Assembly (NCBI RefSeq): GCF_001189235.2
Contig: NZ_LFIP02000009.1
Span: 1-64,000 of the forward strand
Direction of reading: 5' to 3'
DNA: 64,000 bases
DNA from: Bradyrhizobium embrapense
GTDB taxonomy: Bacteria; Pseudomonadota; Alphaproteobacteria; Rhizobiales; Xanthobacteraceae
Both the position numbers and the translations under genes were made by a program. Below, in pieces: positions 14,369-23,811 of this stretch. Under the pieces are notes generated by a model. The model saw nothing but the letters and a program-made list of their open reading frames with translations, was not told where the DNA came from and made no database searches. Position 1 is the first letter of the stretch; every line of letters starts with the position of its first letter.

Positions 14369-17242
14369 CTATTCCGCCGCCTGCGCATAATCCTCGATCG
14401 GCGGGCACGAGCACACCAGATTGCGATCGCCATAGACATTGTCGACGCGGCCGACCGGGCTCCAGTATTTGTCGGAGCGCGACACGCCGGCCGGGAAGCA
14501 GCCCTCGGCGCGGGTATAGGCCCGGTTCCAGGCGTCGTCGGCGATGTCGTGCACGGTGTGCGGGGCGTGGCGCAGCGGCGAGGCCTCGACCTTCCAGCGG
14601 CCGTTCTCGATCTCCGTGATCTCGCCGCGGATCGCGATCATCGCGTCGCAGAAGCGGTCGATCTCGAACTTCGATTCGGATTCCGTCGGCTCGATCATCA
14701 GCGTGCCTGCCACCGGGAAGCTCATGGTCGGCGCATGGAAGCCGTAGTCGATCAGCCGCTTGGCGATGTCGTCCACGGTGACGCCGCTGGTCGTCTTCAG
14801 CGCCCGCGGGTCGACGATGCATTCATGCGCGACGCGGCCGCGCTCGTTGCGATACAGCACCGGGAAGTGCGGCTGCAGCCGTGCGGCGATGTAGTTCGCA
14901 TTGAGGATCGCGATCTCGGTGGCGCGCGTCAGGCCTTCGCCGCCCATCATCAGGATGTAGATGTAGGAGATGGTCAGGATCGACGCCGAGCCGAACGGCG
15001 CCGCCGAGACCGGGCCGATGGCGTGTGCCGTCGCGCCGTCGGTTGCGGGATGGCCGGGTAGATAAGGCGCAAGATGCGCCTTCACGCCGATCGGTCCCAT
15101 GCCGGGGCCGCCGCCGCCGTGCGGGATGCAGAACGTCTTGTGCAGGTTGAGATGGCTGACATCGGCGCCGTAATCGCCGGGCCGCGACAGCCCGACCTGC
15201 GCATTCATGTTGGCGCCGTCGAGATAGACCTGGCCGCCATGGGCGTGCACGATGTCGCAGATCTCGCGGATATGCTCCTCGAACACGCCGTGGGTCGACG
15301 GATAGGTGATCATCACGGCGGCGAGGTTGGCCGAATGCTTCTCCGCCTTGGCGCGGAGATCGTTGACGTCGACGTCGCCGCGCGCATCGCAGGCGACAAC
15401 CACGACGTCCATGCCGACCATCGCGGCCGAGGCCGGGTTGGTGCCGTGCGCGGAGGAGGGGATCAGGCAGACCTTGCGGTGCGGCTCGCCGCGGGCGAGA
15501 TGGTAGCCGCGGATCGCAAGCAGCCCGGCATATTCGCCCTGCGCGCCGGAGTTCGGCTGCAGCGAGACCGCGTCATAGCCGGTGATGTCGCACAGCCACT
15601 GCTCGAGCCGCTTGAACAGCGCGTGATAACCCTTGGCCTGATCCGCCGGCGCGAACGGATGCAGATTGCCGAACGCCGGCCAGGTCAGCGGGATCATCTC
15701 GGTGGTGGCGTTGAGCTTCATCGTGCAGGAGCCGAGCGGGATCATCGCGCGGTCGAGCGCGAGGTCGCGATCCGAGAGCTTGCGCATGTAGCGCAGCAGC
15801 TCGGTCTCCGAGCGGTGGGTGTTGAAAACCGGGTGGGTGAGGAAGGCGCTGGTGCGCCGCAGCTCCTTCGGCAGCGCCTCGCGCGCCGCCGCCTCGATCT
15901 CGGCAAAGCTGAGCTTGCCGCCGAACACGCGCCACACCGCCTCGACGGTCTCCGGCGTGGTGGTCTCGTCGAGCGCGATGCCGAGCGTGGTCGCCCCGAT
16001 GCGCAGATTGATCCGCTCCGCCTGCGCGCGGGTGACGATCTCGATCTGCTTGGCGCCGGCCTCGACCGTCACGGTGTCGAAGAACGCTTCGCTGGTCGGC
16101 GCAAAGCCGAGCTTGCGCAGGCCGGCAGCGAGCACGGTGGCGCGGCGATGCACGCCGCGCGCGATATGGGTCAGGCCTTCGGGGCCGTGATAGACAGCAT
16201 ACATCGAAGCGATCACGGCGAGCAGCACCTGCGCGGTGCAGATGTTGGAGGTCGCCTTTTCACGACGGATATGCTGCTCGCGGGTCTGCAGCGCGAGGCG
16301 ATAGGCCGGTGCGCCGCGCGAATCCACCGAGAGGCCGACGATGCGGCCGGGCAGCGAGCGCTTCAGCGTGTCGCGCACCGCCATGTAGGCGGCGTGCGGT
16401 CCACCATAGCCCATCGGCACGCCGAACCGCTGCGCCGAGCCGATCGCGATGTCGGCGCCGAGCTCGCCGGGCGAGGTCAGCAGGGCCAGCGACAGCAGGT
16501 CCGCAGCGACGATCGCAAGCGCACCCTTGGCGCGCAGTGATGCGATCGCCGGCCGGAGGTCGCGCACCGCGCCCGTGGTGCCGGGATATTGCAGCAGCGC
16601 GCCGAGCACATCGGCCTTGTCGAGCTCGGTCAGGGGATCGCCGACGACCAGCGCCCAGCCGAGCGGCGCGGCGCGCGTGCGCATCACCGCGAGCGTCTGC
16701 GGATGCACCTCCTTGTCGACGAAGAACACCTTCGCCTTTACCTGCGAATGGCGCTCGGCGAGCGCCATTGCCTCTGCGGCCGCGGTCGCCTCGTCGAGCA
16801 GCGAGGCGTTGGCGACGTCGAGCCCGGTGAGATCGCAGATCATGGTCTGGAAGTTGAACAGGGCTTCGAGCCGGCCCTGGCTGATCTCCGGCTGATACGG
16901 CGTATAGGCGGTGTACCAGGCCGGGTTCTCCAGGATGTTGCGCTGGATCACCGCGGGCAGGATGGTGCCGGAATAGCCCTGGCCGATCAGCGAGGTGAAC
17001 ACCTGGTTCTGCGCGGCGAGCTCGCCCATATGCGCGAGCGCCTCGGTCTCGCTCAGCGCGCGGCCGAGCTCGAGCGGCGCCTTCTGGAGGATCGACGCCG
17101 GCAGCGTCTCGTTCATCAGCGCCTGCAGGCTCGCGGCGCCGACCGTTTCCAGCATCGCGTTGACGTCGCGCGGTGAGGGTCCGATGTGGCGGCGGACGAA
17201 ATCGGTGGCGGGTTCGTTGATCGGCTTGAAGGGCGCGTTCAT
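14369..17242 (-). CDS. gcvP: Glycine dehydrogenase (decarboxylating), P-protein
   Basis: A 957-residue PLP enzyme, normal full length, with the two homologous halves of long-form P-protein. It decarboxylates glycine and passes the aminomethyl group to the lipoyl arm of GcvH. The PLP Lys is in LNLHKTFCIPHGGGGPGMGP at about residue 702, followed by the Gly-rich loop, and HGTNPASAAMVGM and YLDGANMNAQVG are further cofactor-site motifs. AAGGA lies before the ATG. It is the last gene of gcvT-gcvH-gcvP (22 bp after gcvH), all under one glycine riboswitch. Confidence 0.98.
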   Translation of the reverse strand: MNAPFKPINEPATDFVRRHIGPSPRDVNAMLETVGAASLQALMNETLPASILQKAPLELGRALSETEALAHMGELAAQNQVFTSLIGQGYSGTILPAVIQRNILENPAWYTAYTPYQPEISQGRLEALFNFQTMICDLTGLDVANASLLDEATAAAEAMALAERHSQVKAKVFFVDKEVHPQTLAVMRTRAAPLGWALVVGDPLTELDKADVLGALLQYPGTTGAVRDLRPAIASLRAKGALAIVAADLLSLALLTSPGELGADIAIGSAQRFGVPMGYGGPHAAYMAVRDTLKRSLPGRIVGLSVDSRGAPAYRLALQTREQHIRREKATSNICTAQVLLAVIASMYAVYHGPEGLTHIARGVHRRATVLAAGLRKLGFAPTSEAFFDTVTVEAGAKQIEIVTRAQAERINLRIGATTLGIALDETTTPETVEAVWRVFGGKLSFAEIEAAAREALPKELRRTSAFLTHPVFNTHRSETELLRYMRKLSDRDLALDRAMIPLGSCTMKLNATTEMIPLTWPAFGNLHPFAPADQAKGYHALFKRLEQWLCDITGYDAVSLQPNSGAQGEYAGLLAIRGYHLARGEPHRKVCLIPSSAHGTNPASAAMVGMDVVVVACDARGDVDVNDLRAKAEKHSANLAAVMITYPSTHGVFEEHIREICDIVHAHGGQVYLDGANMNAQVGLSRPGDYGADVSHLNLHKTFCIPHGGGGPGMGPIGVKAHLAPYLPGHPATDGATAHAIGPVSAAPFGSASILTISYIYILMMGGEGLTRATEIAILNANYIAARLQPHFPVLYRNERGRVAHECIVDPRALKTTSGVTVDDIAKRLIDYGFHAPTMSFPVAGTLMIEPTESESKFEIDRFCDAMIAIRGEITEIENGRWKVEASPLRHAPHTVHDIADDAWNRAYTRAEGCFPAGVSRSDKYWSPVGRVDNVYGDRNLVCSCPPIEDYAQAAE

Positions 17243-17264
17243 GGCGAAATCCTTGGGATGATCC

Positions 17265-17630
17265 TCAGGCGGTGTGCGCGGCGTAGGCGGCCTCGTCCAT
17301 CAGGCCGCCGAGTTCGCCCTTGTCGGCAATCTTCAGCTTGAAGAACCAGGCCTTGCCGCCGGCATCCGAATTGACCAGCGCGGGATCGGCCGTCAGCGCC
17401 TCGTTGACCTCGATCACTTCGCCGGTGATCGGCGCGTAGACGTCGGAGGCGGCCTTGACGGATTCGACCACCGCGGCGGCCTCGGCCTTCTTCAGGCTGC
17501 GGCCGACCTTGGGCAGTTCGACGAACACGACGTCGCCGAGCTGCGACTGCGCGTAATCGGTGATCCCGATCGTGGCGACGTCGCCCTCGATGCGGAGCCA
17601 TTCGTGGTCGGACGTGTACAGCGTCGTCAT
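17265..17630 (-). CDS. gcvH: Glycine cleavage system H protein
   Basis: A 121-residue lipoyl carrier protein that shuttles the aminomethyl intermediate between GcvP, GcvT and the L-protein. The start MTTLYTSDHEWLRIEGD is the canonical GcvH N-terminus, and the lipoylation site is Lys59 in AVVESVKAASDVYAP. The ATG at 17630 is chosen; a longer open frame upstream overlaps gcvT and is spurious. It lies 20 bp after gcvT and 22 bp before gcvP. Confidence 0.98.
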   Translation of the reverse strand: MTTLYTSDHEWLRIEGDVATIGITDYAQSQLGDVVFVELPKVGRSLKKAEAAAVVESVKAASDVYAPITGEVIEVNEALTADPALVNSDAGGKAWFFKLKIADKGELGGLMDEAAYAAHTA

Positions 17631-17650
17631 GGGGATCGATCCTTCAGCGT

Positions 17651-18796
17651 TTAGCGTTTGTAGGTGTTGGGGACGAAGGGCGTGGCGGTGACCTTGAGCG
17701 GCAGCCGCTGGCCGCGCACTTCGGCGAAAACGGTGGTGTCGAGCGCGGAGAGCGATGTCGGCAGATAGCCCATCGCAACCGGCGCATTGAGGCTCGGGCC
17801 GAAGCCGCCCGAGGTCACCTTGCCGATCGGCTCGGTCGAGGCCGGATCGGCGAACAGCATGGCGCCTTCCCGCACCGGCGCGCGACCGTCGGGCTTCAAC
17901 CCGACGCGGCGGCGGGCAGCGCCTTGCGCAAATTGTGCGAGAATCTTGTCGGCGCCCGGAAAACCGCCGGCGCGGGCGCCGCCGCTGCGGCGAACCTTCT
18001 GTACCGACCATTCCAGCGCGCCTTCGACCGGGGTCGTCGTGGTGTCGATGTCGTGGCCGTAGAGGCAAAGCCCGGCCTCGAGCCGCAGGCTGTCGCGCGC
18101 GCCGAGCCCGATCGGCAGCACGTCGGGATTGTCCAGCAGCGCGGTGGCCAGGGCTTCCGCCTTGTCGGCGGGCACTGAAATCTCAAAACCGTCCTCGCCG
18201 GTGTAGCCTGAGCGCGAGACGAAGCAGTCGATGCCGGCGACAAGGCGGGGGCCGGCGTCCATGAATTTCATCGAACCGACATCCGGGCAAAGTTTCGCGA
18301 GCGCCGGTTCGGCTTTCGGCCCCTGCAGCGCGATCAGCGCGCGGTCGGCCAGCGACACGATCTCGCAGGTGTCGGAGAGATGCGCGCGCAGATGCGCCTC
18401 GTCCTCTTCCTTGCATGCGGCGTTGACCACCAGGAAGAGGCGGTCGCCGAAATTCGCCACCATCAAATCGTCGAGCAGGCCGCCGTCATTGTTGGTGAAT
18501 TGCGCGTAGCGCTGCCGTCCCGGCGCGATGCCGACGATGTCCTGCGGCACCAGTTTTTCCAGCGCGAGCGCGGCGTCGCCGACCTTGCCGGACTTGGCCC
18601 TCAGCACGAGCTGTCCCATGTGGGACACGTCGAACAGGCCGGCTTCCTTGCGGGTGTGCAGGTGCTCCTTGAGCACGCCGGCCGTGTATTGCACCGGCAT
18701 GTCGTAGCCGGCGAACGGCACCATCTTGGCGCCGCGCGCCAGATGCAGCGCGTGCAGCGGGGTCCGTTTCAGCGGGGAAGTTTCGTGCGCAAGCAT
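17651..18796 (-). CDS. gcvT: Aminomethyltransferase, T-protein
   Basis: A 381-residue tetrahydrofolate-dependent enzyme that releases ammonia and makes methylene-THF from the H-protein intermediate. Motifs include MVPFAGYDMPVQY, GLFDVSHMGQ, LNDDG-type NNDGGLLDDLMV, SRSGYTGEDGFEI and the THF-binding LRLEAGLCLYGHDID. The ATG at 18796 (MLAHETSPLKRTPLHALH) is the family start; the frame stays open further upstream only because it runs through the glycine riboswitch. First gene of the glycine cleavage operon. Confidence 0.97.
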   Translation of the reverse strand: MLAHETSPLKRTPLHALHLARGAKMVPFAGYDMPVQYTAGVLKEHLHTRKEAGLFDVSHMGQLVLRAKSGKVGDAALALEKLVPQDIVGIAPGRQRYAQFTNNDGGLLDDLMVANFGDRLFLVVNAACKEEDEAHLRAHLSDTCEIVSLADRALIALQGPKAEPALAKLCPDVGSMKFMDAGPRLVAGIDCFVSRSGYTGEDGFEISVPADKAEALATALLDNPDVLPIGLGARDSLRLEAGLCLYGHDIDTTTTPVEGALEWSVQKVRRSGGARAGGFPGADKILAQFAQGAARRRVGLKPDGRAPVREGAMLFADPASTEPIGKVTSGGFGPSLNAPVAMGYLPTSLSALDTTVFAEVRGQRLPLKVTATPFVPNTYKR

Positions 18797-18857
18797 CACA
18801 GGGCCCTCGCAGTTCCCGCCGGGGACCCATTTCCCCTTGAGAAACCTGCAGAAAGCC

Positions 18858-19024
18858 CCATCTGTCGCTGTGCCTGAGAGTATTATCCCGTCGGCGGACG
18901 CAATCGGGGAGAACCCCAGCGCCTCTTTCCAGATGTCAGACGTCACGCGGTCCTTTTGCCTGAGAGTTTCCGGGGCGGTTGCTCCTTCGGCGCCGGCGGC
19001 AAGGCCGGTCTCTCCCGACGTGAC
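18858..19024 (-). promoter_or_regulatory. Tandem glycine riboswitch (two aptamers)
   Basis: On the minus strand, aptamer one (19021-18949) contains CGGGAGAGACC, GCCGAAGGAGCAACCGCCCC and the closing CTCTCAGGCAAAAGGAC. Aptamer two (18940-18860) repeats the pattern with GGGGAAAGAGGC-like elements and CTCTCAGGCACAGCGACAGA. The two CTCAGGC elements are 83 bp apart. The element lies about 60 bp before gcvT, so glycine should switch on glycine cleavage, as known for this class. Confidence 0.93.
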
Positions 19025-19230
19025 GGGGTAACAGGTAGGTAGAAAACACGGCGCCGCCAAGACTGTCAACGCAGCTGCAACAACTATCCAATGGGCTTTG
19101 TGCTGCCGCGGCAAGCCCATGATCCGCCTGCACAGTTTCTGGACACCGCAGCTGGCAATGTCTAAAAGCGTTCGGCCGGAAAATGACGCCTTTTTGCGGC
19201 TGGCCGGCCCCTTTTTCCGATTGGATGAAC

Positions 19231-21918
19231 ATGAGCAGCGTCAACGACATCAGGTCGACATTTCTGAACTTCTTCAAGGAGAACGGCCACGAGATCGTGG
19301 CCTCGTCGCCGCTGGTGCCGCGCAACGACCCGACCCTGATGTTCACCAATGCCGGCATGGTGCAGTTTAAGAACGTCTTCACCGGCGTCGAGAAGCGCAG
19401 CTATCAGCGCGCCACGACGTCGCAGAAATGCGTCCGCGCCGGCGGCAAGCATAACGACCTCGACAATGTCGGCTACACCGCGCGCCATCTCACCTTCTTC
19501 GAGATGCTCGGCAATTTCTCGTTCGGCGACTACTTCAAGGAGCGCGCGATCGAGCTCGCCTGGAACCTGATCACCAAGGATTTCGGGCTGAAGAAGGACA
19601 AGCTGCTCGTCACCGTCTACCACACCGACGACGAGGCGGCCGGCTACTGGAAGAAGATCGCCGGCTTCTCGGACGACCGCATCATCCGCATCCCGACCTC
19701 GGACAATTTCTGGGCGATGGGCGACACCGGCCCGTGCGGTCCGTGCTCCGAGATCTTCATCGACCGCGGCGAGCACATCTGGGGCGGACCTCCCGGCAGC
19801 CCGGAGGAGGACGGCGATCGCTTCCTCGAGTTCTGGAATCTGGTGTTCATGCAGTACGAGCAGGTGACGAAGGAGGAGCGCGTGGCGCTGCCGCGTCCCT
19901 CGATCGACACCGGCATGGGCCTCGAGCGCATGGCCTGCATCCTGCAGGGTGTCGAGAGCGTGTTCGAGACCGATCTGTTCCGCCATCTGATCGATGCGGC
20001 TTCATCGGCGCTCGGCCATGGGCCGAACGCGCAGAACGTGGCATCGTACCGGGTGATCGCCGATCACCTGCGCTCCTCGGCGTTCCTGATCGCCGACGGC
20101 GTGCTGCCGTCGAACGAGGGCCGCGGCTATGTGTTGCGCCGGATCATGCGCCGCGCGATGCGCCACGCCCAGCTGCTGGGCGCGAGCGAGCCGCTGATGC
20201 ATCGCCTGGTCTGGGCGCTGGTCCGCGAGATGGGGCAGGCCTATCCGGACCTGGTGCGCGCGGAGAAGTTGATCGAGGAGACGCTGCAGCTGGAGGAGAC
20301 CCGCTTCCGCAAGACGCTGGTGCGGGGCCTGTCGATCCTCGACGAGAAGAGCGCCGGCCTCAAGAAGGGCGACATGTTCGACGGCGACACCGCCTTCACG
20401 CTGTACGACACCTATGGCTTCCCGCTGGACCTGACCCAGGACGCGTTGAAGTCGCGCGGCATCAGCGTCGACCAGGCCGCGTTCACCGACGCGATGAACC
20501 GCCAGCGCGAGAAGGCGCGTGCCTCCTGGGCGGGCTCCGGCGAAGCGGCCACCGAGACCATCTGGTTCCCGCTGCGCGAGAAGCTCGGCGCGACGGAGTT
20601 TTTGGGCTACGAGACCGAGAGCGCCGAAGGCGTGGTGACGGCGCTGGTCAAGGACGGTGCCGAGGTCGGCGGCCTCAAGGCCGGCGAGAGCGGCGCGATC
20701 GTGCTGAACCAGACGCCGTTCTATGCGGAGTCGGGTGGCCAGGTCGGCGACGTCGGCATCCTCACCGGCGAGGGCGTCAAGTTCCGCGTCACCGACATGC
20801 AGAAGAAGGCCGGCGACCTGTTCGTGCATGTCGGCACGGTGGAGCAGGGCACCTTGAGCGTCGGCACCGCGCTGCAGCTCGAGGTCGACCACGCGCGCCG
20901 GTCGGCGATCCGCGCCAACCACTCGGCGACGCATCTGCTGCACGAGGCGCTGCGCCAGGTGCTCGGCGACCATATCGCGCAGCGCGGCTCGCTGGTCGCG
21001 CCCGATCGCCTGCGTTTCGATTTCGTGCATCCGAAGCCGATCACCCCGGAAGAGCTCGCCCGGGTCGAGGACATCGCCAACGATGTCGTGCTCGAGAATG
21101 ACGACGTCACGACCCGCATCATGGGGGTCGACGACGCCCGCGAGGCCGGTGCGCGCGCGCTGTTCGGCGAGAAATATGGCGACGAGGTTCGCGTCGTCTC
21201 GATGGGCAAGAGCGCCCGCGAGCACGGCCAGAACGCGCTCGGCTGGTCGGTCGAGCTCTGCGGCGGCACCCATGTCCGCCGCACCGGCGACATCGGCCTG
21301 ATTTCGGTGACCAGCGAGAGCGCGGTCGCCTCCGGCGTTCGCCGCATCGAGGCGCTGACCGGACATCACGCGCGCAAGCACGCCAATGACACCATGATGC
21401 TGGCGAAGACCGCGGCGGCCGAGCTGCGCACCTCGATCGAGGATGTGCCGGCGCGCATCGCCGCCCTGATGGAGGAGCGCAAGAAGCTCGAGCGTGACCT
21501 GTCGGATGCCAGGAAGAAGCTCGCGATGGGCGGTGGCGGAGCGTCGTCGAACGGTGCGGCCTCCGGCGTGCGCGAGGTCGGCAACGTCAAGCTGCTCGCG
21601 CGCGCGGTCGAGGGTGTCGAGACCAAGGACCTGAAGAGCCTGGTCGACGACGGCAAGAAGCAGATCGGCTCCGGCGTGGTCGCGATCGTCGGCGTCACCG
21701 AGGACGGCAAGGCCGGCATCGTGGTCGGCGTTACCGCCGATCTCACCTCGCGCTTCAACGCGGTCGAGCTGGTGCGAAAGGGCTCGGAGGTGCTCGGCGG
21801 CAAGGGCGGCGGCGGCCGGCCCGACATGGCGCAGGCCGGCGGCCCCGACGGCGCCAAGGCCGACGCGGCGCTGTCGGCGATCGAGCAGGCCATGACTCAG
21901 GCATCGGCTGGCGCCTGA
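19231..21918 (+). CDS. alaS: Alanyl-tRNA synthetase
   Basis: An 895-residue class II synthetase charging tRNA-Ala. Motif 1-3 catalytic residues lie in the first 450 residues (RNDPTLMFTNAGMVQFKNVF near the start, GMGLERM later). The editing domain has the HxxxH zinc/editing motif at His564 and His568 (NHSATHLLHEAL) and Cys677-His681 in CGGTHV. The C-terminal oligomerisation/C-Ala domain ends with GGRPDMAQAGG. The start MSSVNDIRSTFLNFF is chosen at 19231; an ATG two codons earlier (19225) is possible. It follows gcvT divergently and precedes the K+ channel by 14 bp. Confidence 0.98.
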   Translation: MSSVNDIRSTFLNFFKENGHEIVASSPLVPRNDPTLMFTNAGMVQFKNVFTGVEKRSYQRATTSQKCVRAGGKHNDLDNVGYTARHLTFFEMLGNFSFGDYFKERAIELAWNLITKDFGLKKDKLLVTVYHTDDEAAGYWKKIAGFSDDRIIRIPTSDNFWAMGDTGPCGPCSEIFIDRGEHIWGGPPGSPEEDGDRFLEFWNLVFMQYEQVTKEERVALPRPSIDTGMGLERMACILQGVESVFETDLFRHLIDAASSALGHGPNAQNVASYRVIADHLRSSAFLIADGVLPSNEGRGYVLRRIMRRAMRHAQLLGASEPLMHRLVWALVREMGQAYPDLVRAEKLIEETLQLEETRFRKTLVRGLSILDEKSAGLKKGDMFDGDTAFTLYDTYGFPLDLTQDALKSRGISVDQAAFTDAMNRQREKARASWAGSGEAATETIWFPLREKLGATEFLGYETESAEGVVTALVKDGAEVGGLKAGESGAIVLNQTPFYAESGGQVGDVGILTGEGVKFRVTDMQKKAGDLFVHVGTVEQGTLSVGTALQLEVDHARRSAIRANHSATHLLHEALRQVLGDHIAQRGSLVAPDRLRFDFVHPKPITPEELARVEDIANDVVLENDDVTTRIMGVDDAREAGARALFGEKYGDEVRVVSMGKSAREHGQNALGWSVELCGGTHVRRTGDIGLISVTSESAVASGVRRIEALTGHHARKHANDTMMLAKTAAAELRTSIEDVPARIAALMEERKKLERDLSDARKKLAMGGGGASSNGAASGVREVGNVKLLARAVEGVETKDLKSLVDDGKKQIGSGVVAIVGVTEDGKAGIVVGVTADLTSRFNAVELVRKGSEVLGGKGGGGRPDMAQAGGPDGAKADAALSAIEQAMTQASAGA

Positions 21919-21932
21919 CGGAGAGGCTGATC

Positions 21933-23180
21933 GTGGCGACGGCTCCCGGGAGGCCCACGATCAGCGATCCCGGGTTGCGCGAGCGTCTCTACGAGCTGCT
22001 CGAGCAGGACCACCTGCCATATTCGGTCGGCTCGCGCTTCGTCCGGCTCGTTATCGCGATCATCACCGTCGATGTGCTGGCGGCGATCCTGGCATCGGTG
22101 CCGGAGATCGATGCCCAGTTCTGGTGGTTGTTCACGGCGATCGAGATCGCCGCCGTGATCGCCTTCGCACTGGAATACGCGGCGCGGCTCTGGAGCGTGG
22201 TCGGCCGCTCGCTGCGCGACATGACGCCGTCGCAGGCGCGGCTGGAATACGCCTGCTCGGCGCTCGGCGTGATCGACCTGCTCGCCTTCCTGCCGTCGGC
22301 GATCGCGCTTGCGGTCGGCGACAAGACCGCGCTGGTGCTGTTCGGCATGCTGCCGTTCCTGAAGCTGGTACGCTATTCGACCGCGATGCGCTCGCTGCTG
22401 GCGGCGATGCATGCCGAGCGGCGCACGCTGTTCGGCTGCGTCGTGATCCTGACCGGCGCGGTGTTGCTGTTCGCGTCGTTGCTCTATGCCATCGAGCACA
22501 AGGTGCAGCCGGACAAGTTCGGCACCATGCCGCAGGCAATGTGGTGGGCGATCGTGACGCTCGGCACCGTCGGGTACGGTGACGTCGTCCCGGTGACGTT
22601 GCTCGGCCGCATCGTCACCGTGGTCGCGATCGTGGTCGGCTTTGCGATGATCGCGCTGCCGGTCGCGATCATCTCGACCGCGTTCGCCGACGAGGTGCGG
22701 CGGCGCGACTTCGTGGTGACCTGGGGCATGCTGGCGCGGGTGCCGCTGTTCTCGCATCTTGGCGCGGCCGAGATCGCCGATATCATGCGGCTGTTGCGGT
22801 CGCAGACCATCGAGGCCGGCGAGATCCTGGTGCGGCGCGGCGATGCGGCGTCATCGATGTATTTCATCACCGCGGGTGAGGTCGAGATCGACCTGCCAAG
22901 CCAGCGGGTGCGGCTTGCCGACGGCACGTTCTTCGGCGAGATCGCGCTGCTGCGCCGGACCAGCCGATCCGGCACGGTGACGGCGATGCGCAAGACCAAG
23001 CTTTTGCTGCTCGATGCGCAGGACTTCCATGCCCTGATCGAGCGGATGCCGGCGCTTGCCGCGCATGTCCGGGAGACCGCCGAGGCGCGGCTTGCCGATC
23101 CGCTCGCGGCCGGTGGCGACCTTGCCGCCGGTGAAATCGCCCAAGCGCCGCACGAGACTGACGGCGGTATCCGCGATTAG
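21933..23180 (+). CDS. Cyclic-nucleotide-binding voltage-type K+ channel (MloK1-like)
   Basis: A 415-residue six-TM ion channel. Residues 35-240 hold S1-S6, with a short positively charged S4-like segment and the selectivity filter TVGYGD at residues 212-217. Residues 265-385 form a cyclic nucleotide-binding domain with the phosphate-binding cassette FFGEIALLRRTSRSGTV, including the conserved Arg. MloK1 of Mesorhizobium is the characterised cAMP-gated relative. The GTG start at 21933 follows GGAGAGG. It is 14 bp after alaS, a common rhizobial arrangement, and likely co-transcribed. A repeat hairpin starts at its stop codon. Confidence 0.93.
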   Translation: MATAPGRPTISDPGLRERLYELLEQDHLPYSVGSRFVRLVIAIITVDVLAAILASVPEIDAQFWWLFTAIEIAAVIAFALEYAARLWSVVGRSLRDMTPSQARLEYACSALGVIDLLAFLPSAIALAVGDKTALVLFGMLPFLKLVRYSTAMRSLLAAMHAERRTLFGCVVILTGAVLLFASLLYAIEHKVQPDKFGTMPQAMWWAIVTLGTVGYGDVVPVTLLGRIVTVVAIVVGFAMIALPVAIISTAFADEVRRRDFVVTWGMLARVPLFSHLGAAEIADIMRLLRSQTIEAGEILVRRGDAASSMYFITAGEVEIDLPSQRVRLADGTFFGEIALLRRTSRSGTVTAMRKTKLLLLDAQDFHALIERMPALAAHVRETAEARLADPLAAGGDLAAGEIAQAPHETDGGIRD

Positions 23181-23275
23181 AGCATGGTCCGGAAAAGTGT
23201 GAAGCGGTTTTCCGAAAAGATCACGCTCAAACAAGAAGCTAAAGCGCGATGACGATTCAACCCAATCTCATCGCC
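23180..23275. repeat. Dispersed palindromic repeat, family A, two-module copy
   Basis: Module one (AGAGCATGGTCCGGAAAAGT with GAAGCGGTTTTCCGAAAAGA) starts at the channel stop codon. Module two begins at 23239 (GCTAAAGCGCGATGACG), but its right arm stops at ATCGC where the DUF3455 gene's stop codon begins. It lies between convergent genes and probably ends both transcripts. Confidence 0.85.
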
Positions 23276-23775
23276 TAGTCGCGGCGCAGGAACACGTAGT
23301 CCGCCGAATACGCTGCGCCCTTCAATGCGCCGGCCTTGTCGCAGGCGCCGCTCAGCTCGCCGCCGGAGGTGTTGATCCGCTGCACAGTGGCGACGCTGGT
23401 CAGCAGGCCCTTGCCGCGATGGGAGATCACCTCGAGCTTCAGCCAGGGAATGTCGTTTGGCGTCGCGCCGGGCGCGCTGCCGGCATTGCGGGCGGTCACG
23501 GCGCTGCCATCGACATGTTCCCAGTTCGGACCCGCATAGTGCCGGCCGACCGTGCGGCCATCGGCGATCAGGGTGGCGACCGGCTCGCGGAACGACCAGG
23601 CGAGCTTGCCCTCGGTGACCGGCTTGCACTCGTAGACCTGGACGCCCTCGGCATGGGTGGTGAGGACCGCAGTCTCGTCGGGCGCCGCAATCGGCTCGGG
23701 CAGGGGATCGGCAGCGAGTGCCGCCGACCCGGTGAGCAGGAACGATGCGAGCGCAACGGCTTTGACAAGGGCCAT
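23275..23775 (-). CDS. DUF3455 secreted protein
   Basis: A 166-residue exported protein. A signal peptide (MALVKAVALASFLLTGSAAL, cleavage near ALAA) is followed by the DUF3455 pattern: TTHAEGVQVYECKPV, WSFREPVATLIADGRTVGRH, YAGPNWEHVDGSAV, IPWLKLEVISHRGKGLLTSV, VQRINTSGGELSGACD and a final YSADYVFLR. Two Cys residues could form a disulfide. The family is widespread in soil bacteria and fungi with no established function. The start at 23775 is preferred to an ATG six bases earlier. It lies downstream of icd on the same strand (37 bp). Confidence 0.9.
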   Translation of the reverse strand: MALVKAVALASFLLTGSAALAADPLPEPIAAPDETAVLTTHAEGVQVYECKPVTEGKLAWSFREPVATLIADGRTVGRHYAGPNWEHVDGSAVTARNAGSAPGATPNDIPWLKLEVISHRGKGLLTSVATVQRINTSGGELSGACDKAGALKGAAYSADYVFLRRD

Positions 23776-23811
23776 GATCACGCTCGCACCTGTTGTCCGG
23801 CTACGGCGGCC

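Noticed and set aside
15074..16540. A 488-codon plus-strand frame opposite gcvP
   Set aside because: Antisense shadow of gcvP; no start signal or recognisable domain.
18797..19120. N-terminal extension of gcvT
   Set aside because: The open frame runs through the tandem glycine riboswitch; the GcvT family start is at 18796.
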